From: Micrococcales bacterium | Lineage (GTDB): Bacteria; Actinomycetota; Actinomycetes; Actinomycetales; Dermatophilaceae | Direction: 5' to 3' | Length of the DNA: 11,072 bases | Assembly (NCBI GenBank): GCA_030537915.1 | Contig: JAUNUZ010000039.1 | Location: 1 to 11,072, forward strand | Shown here: positions 1 through 4,337 of the stretch, piece by piece | Layout: each line of letters opens with the position of its first letter | Position numbering within the stretch: the stretch's first letter is position 1 | Position numbers and translations under genes: made by a program | The notes under the pieces: generated by a model | Seen by the model: the letters and a program-made list of their open reading frames with translations, nothing else | The model's database searches: none | Told to the model about the DNA's origin: nothing

Positions 1-678
1 GTCGCATTGCTCGCCGTGCTGCTCGGCATCGCCGTGTCGACCCAGATCCACCAGACCCGAGAGCAGGGGCTGGAGAGCCTACGTCAAGAGGAGCTCGTCG
101 CGGTCCTCGACACCGTGACGCAACGCTCCGGGCGCCTCGACGACGAGATCGCCCAGTTGACGCTCGAGCGGCAGCGTCTCGAGCAGTCGGTCGGCGGTCC
201 GGCGGCCGAGGCCGCCGCGCAGGCCCGCGTCGACGCCCTCGCGATCCTCGCCGGCACGGTGCGTGCCACGGGTCCGGGGGTGCAGATCGTCATCACGGAC
301 ACCCGGCACACCGTCGGCGCGGCCACCCTGGTCGATGCGATCCAGGAGCTGCGAGACGCCGGTACGGAGGCCATGCAGATCGGCAGCGTTCGCGTCGTCG
401 CGTCGAGCTATGTCACCGAGGACGCCCAAGGGGGGGTCGCGGTTGACGGCGTCGCCCTGCCTTCCCCGTTCACTATCCTGGCGATCGGAGACCCGCAGAC
501 CCTGGCCTCTGCGATGGATATCCCTGGCGGCGTCGTCGCCACCATTCGAGGGGTGGGCGCGACGGTCGCAGTGACGCAAGTCCGTACCGTTCGGGTGGAC
601 TCATTGCACGCCCCGGCGGCGCCTCGTTACGCTCGACCAGAGCCGAGCCCGACCGGGAGCACGCCGGCTTCGGGCTAG
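1..678 (+). CDS. DUF881 family membrane-anchored protein, 5' end cut off
   Basis: The frame is open from base 1 and stops with TAG at 676-678, so 225 residues are visible and the true start lies upstream. The first ~15 residues (ALLAVLLGIAVSTQ) are the end of a transmembrane helix. A charged, Glu/Gln/Arg-rich stretch at residues ~20-65 looks like a coiled coil, and an alpha/beta domain typical of DUF881 follows (TGPGVQIVITD, then DAIQELRDAGTEAMQIG). The tail is Pro/Ser-rich. In actinobacteria, DUF881 genes occur in pairs around a DUF1290 gene next to gcvH, as in Rv1823-Rv1825, and this would be the copy adjacent to gcvH. I infer one N-terminal membrane anchor with the folded part outside the cytoplasm. 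The biochemical role is not established. Family assignment is fairly secure from sequence and context. Confidence 0.85.
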   Translation, partial: VALLAVLLGIAVSTQIHQTREQGLESLRQEELVAVLDTVTQRSGRLDDEIAQLTLERQRLEQSVGGPAAEAAAQARVDALAILAGTVRATGPGVQIVITDTRHTVGAATLVDAIQELRDAGTEAMQIGSVRVVASSYVTEDAQGGVAVDGVALPSPFTILAIGDPQTLASAMDIPGGVVATIRGVGATVAVTQVRTVRVDSLHAPAAPRYARPEPSPTGSTPASG

Positions 679-754
679 AGAATGCTGCTTCGGCGACCGC
701 CGCCCCAGCGCACTCGGGCGGCCCTTTCGAGACATCAACCGATACCAATCCACG

Positions 755-771
755 CGCGCCGCGAGGGCGCG
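755..771 (+). other. small GC hairpin just upstream of gcvH Shine-Dalgarno
   Basis: CGCGCC (755-760) and GGCGCG (766-771) are perfect inverted arms around a 5-nt loop. The hairpin ends 4 nt before the GAAGGAG ribosome-binding site at 776-782 and 15 nt before the ATG. It could help expose or occlude that site, or be chance in GC-rich DNA. Bases 679-754 hold no feature I can support. Confidence 0.3.
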
Positions 772-786
772 AGGTGAAGGAGCGTC

Positions 787-1173
787 ATGAGCGAGCTTGA
801 GTACCCCGAGGACCTGCGCTACACCAGCGAGCACGAGTGGGTACGCAGCGGGCAGGAGGGTGTCGTCAGGATCGGCATCACCTCCTATGCCCAGGACGCC
901 CTCGGTGACGTCGTCTACGTGAGTCTGCCGACGGTGGGAGACGAGCTGGCAGTCGGCGACGCCTGTGGGGAGATCGAGTCGACCAAGTCCGTCAGCGACC
1001 TCTACAGCCCGCTCGCCGGCGAGGTCACCGCCGTGAACCAGACCCTGGATGCCTCCCCCGAACTCGTCAACTCCGACCCCTACGGCGATGGGTGGATGTT
1101 CGAGCTCACGGTGAGCGATCCCGGAGTCGTCGAAGAGCTCATGGACGATGCCACCTACCAGGAGAGCCTGTAG
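787..1173 (+). CDS. gcvH: glycine cleavage system H protein
   Basis: GcvH is the cytoplasmic lipoyl carrier of glycine cleavage. It accepts the aminomethyl group from GcvP after decarboxylation, passes it to GcvT, and is reoxidised by dihydrolipoyl dehydrogenase. The 128-residue product has the usual length. The N-terminal signature YTSEHEWV (12-19) and the lipoylation motif GEIESTKSVSDLYSP (61-75) are intact; Lys67 is the expected lipoylated residue. The C-terminal YGDGWMFEL segment is also typical. The ATG at 787 follows a good GAAGGAG site at 776-782. The gene is separated by 108 nt from the DUF881 gene and by 174 nt from the FHA gene, and gcvP lies about 3.2 kb downstream. gcvT and lpd are not in this window. 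Confidence 0.97.
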   Translation: MSELEYPEDLRYTSEHEWVRSGQEGVVRIGITSYAQDALGDVVYVSLPTVGDELAVGDACGEIESTKSVSDLYSPLAGEVTAVNQTLDASPELVNSDPYGDGWMFELTVSDPGVVEELMDDATYQESL

Positions 1174-1233
1174 TTTTCCGGGCGCTGGCCCGCGGGCGCC
1201 GCACCGTGTGCGTTCGCGGGCCGATACGGCGCC

Positions 1234-1266
1234 GCTGCTCGGAGCCGCAGCACTGTGCTGAGCAGC
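1234..1266 (+). terminator. inverted repeat after gcvH, possible terminator
   Basis: GCTGCTC (1234-1240) and GAGCAGC (1260-1266) are perfect 7-bp arms. The enclosed sequence contains a second dyad (CAGCA/TGCTG around 1248-1260). A GC-only palindrome GCCCGCGGGC lies closer to the gene at 1188-1197. Neither is followed by a T-run, which is common for actinobacterial hairpins. The position between gcvH and the predicted promoter of the FHA gene suits a transcription end, but function is inferred. Confidence 0.35.
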
Positions 1267-1286
1267 CTGCTGGAAGGCCGACTCGG

Positions 1287-1309
1287 TAGTCTAAGGTTGA
1301 ACCTCAGGT
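1287..1309 (+). promoter_or_regulatory. predicted promoter -10 and operator-like repeat for the FHA-ftsR pair
   Basis: TAGTCT at 1287-1292 fits the actinobacterial TANNNT -10 box and is preceded by GG. I see no convincing -35. Immediately after it are two overlapping perfect inverted repeats: AGGTT-G-AACCT (1294-1304) and ACCT-C-AGGT (1301-1309). A start site 6-8 nt after the -10 would fall inside the repeat, so a bound protein should block initiation. The downstream MerR gene is an obvious candidate for autoregulation, which is inference. Confidence 0.45.
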
Positions 1310-1347
1310 GTGATCGATAGGACATGAGATAAGGCAGGTGACACGCG

Positions 1348-1824
1348 GTGGTCGACGACGCGAACGAGTCCCACGACAACGAGGCCCGGCCCCCGAGTGA
1401 CCCGGCGACCCAGCGCTTCCACGACCTGGGCGGGCTGAACGAACCCGAGGCCGAGCCTTTTCCGGATGTCGAGGTGGGCCTATCGACCGAGGACCAAGCG
1501 ACGATCGAGGCCTTGCGCCCGGGCACCGCTCTCATGCTCGTGCTGCGCGGCCCCAATACCGGCGCACGCTTCCTGCTCGATGCTCCGGTCACGACGACGG
1601 GACGGCATCCCGACAGCGACATCTTCCTCGACGACGTCACCGTGTCGCGCAAGCACGCGGTCTTCCAAGCGGACGGAGAGTCCTTCGTCGTTCGCGACGT
1701 CGGGTCGCTCAACGGCACCTACGTCAATCGCGAGCGAATCGACTCGATGGTTCTGCGCCCCGGTGACGAAGTCCAGATAGGCAAGTATCGGCTCGTCTTC
1801 TACGCCGCGCGTCGCGCCAGCTGA
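1348..1824 (+). CDS. garA: FHA-domain regulator of the GarA/OdhI family
   Basis: This is a 158-residue cytoplasmic phosphopeptide-binding protein. GarA and OdhI, when unphosphorylated, bind and inhibit the E1 subunit of 2-oxoglutarate dehydrogenase (and glutamate dehydrogenase in mycobacteria). Phosphorylation of an N-terminal Thr by PknB/PknG makes the FHA domain bind its own tail and releases the targets. The FHA core is complete: TGRHPDSDI (84-92, Gly85-Arg86), SRKHA (100-104, Ser100 and His103) and SLNGTYVN (120-127). The N-terminal tail lacks the usual ETTSVF motif; the nearest match is PATQRF, with one Thr at position 21. The GTG start at 1348 has a weak AAGGCAGG site at 1331-1338. The stop is 4 nt from ftsR, so the two are probably co-transcribed. 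Family is secure. The control mechanism may differ from the mycobacterial model. Confidence 0.88.
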   Translation: MVDDANESHDNEARPPSDPATQRFHDLGGLNEPEAEPFPDVEVGLSTEDQATIEALRPGTALMLVLRGPNTGARFLLDAPVTTTGRHPDSDIFLDDVTVSRKHAVFQADGESFVVRDVGSLNGTYVNRERIDSMVLRPGDEVQIGKYRLVFYAARRAS

Positions 1825-1828
1825 CGCC

Positions 1829-2539
1829 GTGTCGGACAGCCACAGCGCTCCGACTCGCTCGATCGGGTCGATTCTGGACGCATTGCGCCCCGAGTTCCCC
1901 GACGTGACCATCAGCAAAATCCGCTTCCTCGAGGCGCAGAGGCTCATCACACCGCAGCGGACGGCGTCGGGTTACCGCTCCTTCACCGACGCGGACCTCG
2001 AGCGGCTGCGCTACATCCTCACAGCCCAACGTGACCGCTTCTGGCCACTCAAGGTCATCCGCGAGGCCCTCGACGCCATCGATCGCGGACTGCAGCCGGA
2101 CGACTCCGGTGCCGGTCGGCTGCCGAGCGCCCCGACCCCGCCGCCGGATCCGGATGTCCCCACCGTGGCGCAGCTGCGGGCCACGCACCCGCCGCTGCGG
2201 TTGACGCGAGCGGAGCTGAGCAGCGCAAGTGGCCTGAGCGGCGCGATGATCGACGCTCTGTGCGGCTACGGGCTCCTGCAGTTCGAGGCCGACGGCCACT
2301 TCGCCGGGAGCGCTGTACCCATTGCGACGGCGGCGACGGCCCTGGCCTCCTATGGGATCGAGGCTCGCCACCTACGTCCGTTCCGGACAGCCGCGGACCG
2401 CGAGATCGGCCTCGTCGAGCAGGTCGTGGCCCCACTCGCCCGCCGCGACCCCGAACGCAAAGACGAGGTGACTGCGCAGGTGCTGCGGCACGGCATCGCG
2501 CTACACATCGCGCTCGTGCGCGCCGCCATGGACAGTTGA
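1829..2539 (+). CDS. ftsR: MerR-family transcriptional regulator FtsR (Rv1828 type)
   Basis: The 236-residue protein has an N-terminal MerR winged-helix domain at about residues 11-86. The family-typical core is SIGSILDALRPEFPDVTISK, then IRFLEAQRLITPQRTASGYR, then LERLRYILTAQRD and PLKVIREALDAIDRG. A ~150-residue C-terminal part follows a Pro-rich linker at about 92-110 and has no metal-binding or classical effector motif that I recognise. Orthologues are Rv1828 of M. tuberculosis and FtsR of Corynebacterium glutamicum, which activates ftsZ. A role in cell-division gene control is inferred from those. Translation probably starts at GTG 1829, 4 nt after the FHA stop, with no strong Shine-Dalgarno, so translational coupling is likely. 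The neighbouring inverted repeat at 1294-1309 is a candidate autoregulatory site. Confidence 0.9.
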   Translation: MSDSHSAPTRSIGSILDALRPEFPDVTISKIRFLEAQRLITPQRTASGYRSFTDADLERLRYILTAQRDRFWPLKVIREALDAIDRGLQPDDSGAGRLPSAPTPPPDPDVPTVAQLRATHPPLRLTRAELSSASGLSGAMIDALCGYGLLQFEADGHFAGSAVPIATAATALASYGIEARHLRPFRTAADREIGLVEQVVAPLARRDPERKDEVTAQVLRHGIALHIALVRAAMDS

Positions 2540-2584
2540 GCGGGCAACCCTTGCGGCCCCGCTGCGGCCCGAGTCGCCCGCTCA
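2537..2584 (+). terminator. hairpin that includes the ftsR stop codon
   Basis: TGAGCGGGC (2537-2545) and GCCCGCTCA (2576-2584) are perfect 9-bp arms. The first three bases are the ftsR stop codon. The 30-nt loop contains a further GCGG/CCGC dyad (2553-2562). No T-run follows. A promoter-like -10 begins 6 nt later, so this looks like an end-of-operon structure placed back to back with the next promoter. Confidence 0.5.
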
Positions 2585-2589
2585 CCAGG

Positions 2590-2602
2590 TAGCGTGAAGG
2601 AG
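2590..2602 (+). promoter_or_regulatory. predicted -10 for a leaderless DUF151 mRNA
   Basis: GG-TAGCGT (TANNNT at 2590-2595) ends 7 nt before the GTG at 2602. That is the normal distance from -10 to transcription start, so the mRNA may begin at the start codon. A GAAGGA sequence (2596-2601) touches the GTG with no spacing, too close to act as a normal ribosome-binding site. No clear -35 is visible. Confidence 0.45.
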
Positions 2603-3114
2603 TGCGAGATCTGGATGTCCTGGGTGTGCGGGTGGAAATGCCGACGAACCAACCGATCGTGTTGCTGCGTGAGCGCGACGGCGATCGCTACCTGCCGGTG
2701 TGGATCGGCGCAGCAGAGGCGGCCGCCATTGCCTTCGCCCAGCAGGGGGTGACGCCGCCGCGACCCCTGACCCATGACCTGCTGCGCGATGTCATCACGG
2801 CGCTAGGCCACAACCTGAGCGAGGTGCGGATCGTCGAGCTCAAGGACAACGTCTTCTACGCTTCGCTCATCTTCTCCGACGGGGTCCAGGTGAGCTCAAG
2901 GACCTCGGATGCGATCGCGTTGGCGCTACGGACCCAGTCGCCGATCACGGTCGAGGACGCGGTGATCGACGAGGCCGGCGTCGTGGTCTCCGAGGACGAG
3001 GACGACGAGGTCGAGCGCTTCCGCGCGTTCCTCGACCACGTGTCTGCCGAAGATTTCGACAAGCCCGGCGGCCCGGGGGAGCCCGGCGTCGGCGGAGCCC
3101 CGACCGGCGAGTGA
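2602..3114 (+). CDS. bifunctional nuclease family protein (DUF151)
   Basis: This 170-residue cytoplasmic protein matches the DUF151/BFN domain over residues 1-122. Recognisable family segments are RVEMPTNQPIVLLRE (10-24), GDRYLPVWIGAAEAAAIA (27-44), RPLTHDLL (54-61), VRIVELKDNVFYASLIF (75-91) and SSRTSDAIALALR (98-110). Rv1829 is the mycobacterial equivalent in the same position. Bifunctional RNase/DNase activity was described for plant relatives; in bacteria the role is not settled. The tail is acidic (EDEDDEVERF, 131-140) and then Gly/Pro-rich, and no UVR motif is present. An in-frame TAG at 2590 excludes an earlier start. GTG 2602 gives the conserved N-terminus MRDLDVLGVRVE, whereas the next ATG (2638) would remove it. 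Function beyond the family name is unknown. Confidence 0.9.
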   Translation: MRDLDVLGVRVEMPTNQPIVLLRERDGDRYLPVWIGAAEAAAIAFAQQGVTPPRPLTHDLLRDVITALGHNLSEVRIVELKDNVFYASLIFSDGVQVSSRTSDAIALALRTQSPITVEDAVIDEAGVVVSEDEDDEVERFRAFLDHVSAEDFDKPGGPGEPGVGGAPTGE

Positions 3115-3160
3115 GCGAGGCCGACCCCGACCGCTGTGCCAGGTCAGCGTGCCACTTATC

Positions 3161-3191
3161 TATGCTGCGACATTAACTGTCTAGTTGATGT
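3161..3191 (+). promoter_or_regulatory. -10-like box followed by an AT-rich palindrome, candidate operator
   Basis: TATGCT at 3161-3166 is a good -10 box, without a clear -35. Four bases later ACATTAACT (3170-3178) and AGTTGATGT (3183-3191) form an inverted repeat around GTCT, matching at 8 of 9 positions (the ninth is a T/G pair). The AT content stands out against the GC-rich surroundings. The placement over a predicted start site mirrors the repeat in front of the FHA gene. No T-run follows, so a protein-binding site seems likelier than a terminator. Confidence 0.45.
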
Positions 3192-3286
3192 CCAGAGCGA
3201 CGACAATCGGTAGGCGCCCAGAAACCCTGAAGTGCCAGGCGAGGACAAGGCAGTTCACGCGCGTGTGCGTGGATGCGTGTCGGTGA

Positions 3287-3316
3287 TTGACGCCCCTGGA
3301 CGGGGAGCCGTAGCGT
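3287..3316 (+). promoter_or_regulatory. predicted SigA-type promoter of the second merR gene
   Basis: TTGACG (3287-3292) and TAGCGT (3311-3316) are separated by 18 bp. This is the best two-box promoter in the window. Transcription would start near 3323, leaving a ~77-nt leader before GTG 3400. The leader contains AGGTTGAGGT (3373-3382), which shares AGGTTGA with the repeat in front of the FHA gene. Confidence 0.6.
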
Positions 3317-3399
3317 CGTGTATGGCTCGGTTTCGAACCGGGTGGCACCGCAACGAGTTCTCGCAGGTGTGCAGGTTGAGGTCGGATCGAGGAGGGTGC

Positions 3400-4011
3400 G
3401 TGAACTCGGAAGAGACGCGGGGCGGTCGCCGGATCACGGGTGCCCAGGGAATTTTGTTCGACGACAACCTGCCGCAACTGGAGGACGACGAGGGGTATCG
3501 CGGTCCGACCGCGTGCGGGGCCGCCGGCATCACCTACCGGCAGCTCGACTACTGGGCTCGCACCGGACTCGTGGAGCCCACGATCCGTACGGCCACGGGG
3601 TCGGGCACCCAGCGCCTCTACAGCTTCCGGGACGTGCTCGTCCTCAAAGTTGTCAAGCGCCTGCTCGACACCGGGGTGTCCCTCCAGCAGATTCGCATCG
3701 CTGTCGCGCATCTGCGCGAGCGGGGTGTCGACGACCTGGCCCACCTCACGTTGATGAGCGACGGCGCCAGCGTCTACGAGTGCACCTCGAGTGACGAGGT
3801 CATCGATCTGCTCCAGGGCGGGCAAGGTGTCTTCGGAATCGCCGTCAGCCGCGTCTGGCGCGAGGTCGAGGGCGACCTGGCACATCTGCCCACTGAGCGA
3901 CTCGGCGGGCACGGCGGGGAACACGCCGGCTCCGCGTCGGCCGAGGTCGAGCCTGCGCTCAGCCAACTGGACGAGCTCAGCGCGCGTCGCCGGAACCGCC
4001 GCATCAGCTGA
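3400..4011 (+). CDS. MerR-family transcriptional regulator (Rv1830 type)
   Basis: The product has 203 residues from GTG 3400, chosen because AGGAGG at 3390-3395 is an excellent ribosome-binding site with 4-nt spacing. The open frame continues upstream to 3232, but that extension would cross the predicted promoter. After a variable tail, the MerR DNA-binding domain runs from about residue 36 to 110: ITYRQLDYWARTGLVEP (44-60), GSGTQRLYSFRDVLVLKVVK (67-86), LLDTGVSLQQIRIAVAHLRE (88-107). A conserved C-terminal block follows (VYECTSSDEVIDLLQGGQGVFGIAV, 125-149), then a variable tail ending in RRRNRRIS. This matches Rv1830, a mycobacterial regulator linked to cell division, in the same place between the DUF151 gene and gcvP. 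Effector and targets are unknown. It probably acts with or beside the FtsR-like protein. Confidence 0.9.
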   Translation: MNSEETRGGRRITGAQGILFDDNLPQLEDDEGYRGPTACGAAGITYRQLDYWARTGLVEPTIRTATGSGTQRLYSFRDVLVLKVVKRLLDTGVSLQQIRIAVAHLRERGVDDLAHLTLMSDGASVYECTSSDEVIDLLQGGQGVFGIAVSRVWREVEGDLAHLPTERLGGHGGEHAGSASAEVEPALSQLDELSARRRNRRIS

Positions 4012-4076
4012 CCTCGGTGGCTTTCTGAGCCCGGCCCGGCCAACAGTGGTGGTTGCCCGCTGGGGCGTCGCCGCGA

Positions 4077-4085
4077 TGTTAGAGT
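4077..4085 (+). promoter_or_regulatory. predicted extended -10 promoter for the gcvP leader
   Basis: TG at 4077-4078, one base, then TAGAGT (4080-4085) forms an extended -10 element. Transcription would start near 4092, about 8 nt before the riboswitch aptamer. TTGCCC at 4053-4058 is too far (21 bp) for an ideal -35. The remainder of 4012-4076 holds no feature I can support. Confidence 0.45.
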
Positions 4086-4099
4086 CGGGGGCGCTGATC

Positions 4100-4214
4100 A
4101 CCCCTCTCGGGAGAGCCCCACGACAGCCGGATCCGTGACCTGTTGGTCGCCCCGGTCGTTTGGCGGCGCCGAAGGAGCAAACCTCCCCGGAATCTCTCAG
4201 GCGACAGAACCGAG
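4100..4214 (+). ncRNA. glycine riboswitch aptamer in the gcvP leader
   Basis: The conserved core of the glycine aptamer is present: GGGAGAG (4109-4115), GCCGAAGGAGCAA (4168-4180) and TCTCTCAGGC (4193-4202), with GAGAG (4111-4115) able to pair with CTCTC (4194-4198). It continues into an AGAACCG segment (4207-4212 region). It lies directly upstream of gcvP, as glycine riboswitches commonly do. The family normally raises expression of glycine cleavage genes when glycine is high. A competing CTCTC at 4104-4108 could also pair with the GAGAG strand. I see no classical terminator with a T-run before gcvP, so control may act on translation. The aptamer call is firm; the mechanism is inference. Confidence 0.93.
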
Positions 4215-4272
4215 TGGGTCAGGCACCTTGGAGCCGCGGCCGATGCGGTAACAGGTGGGGAGGGCCCAAAGA

Positions 4273-4310
4273 CGGCGCCGAAACCCGCACCTCCGACACC
4301 CTGCCGGAGG
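4273..4310 (+). other. possible degenerate second glycine aptamer and leader hairpin
   Basis: The 10-nt string CGGCGCCGAA of the intact aptamer (4164-4173) recurs exactly at 4273-4282, 109 nt further on, about one aptamer length. The following GGAGCAA and CTCTCAGG motifs are not preserved. Next comes a hairpin, CCTCCG (4290-4295) with CGGAGG (4305-4310), 15 nt before the gcvP ribosome-binding site. It may be the remnant of a tandem partner or part of the expression platform. Confidence 0.35.
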
Positions 4311-4337
4311 CGCGACGCGCCCGGTGAGGAGCAGCCC

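Noticed and set aside
3232..3399. 56-codon upstream extension of the second merR gene
   Set aside because: It crosses the best two-box promoter in the window; GTG 3400 has an AGGAGG site at ideal spacing.
3181..4101. 306-codon open frame on the minus strand opposite the second merR gene
   Set aside because: It runs antisense to a gene with clear family motifs, its translation is low-complexity and unlike any family I know, and long antisense frames are expected from GC-rich codon use.
4143..4337. 65-codon upstream extension of gcvP
   Set aside because: The segment overlaps the riboswitch core; GTG 4338 has a proper ribosome-binding site and gives the normal GcvP N-terminus.
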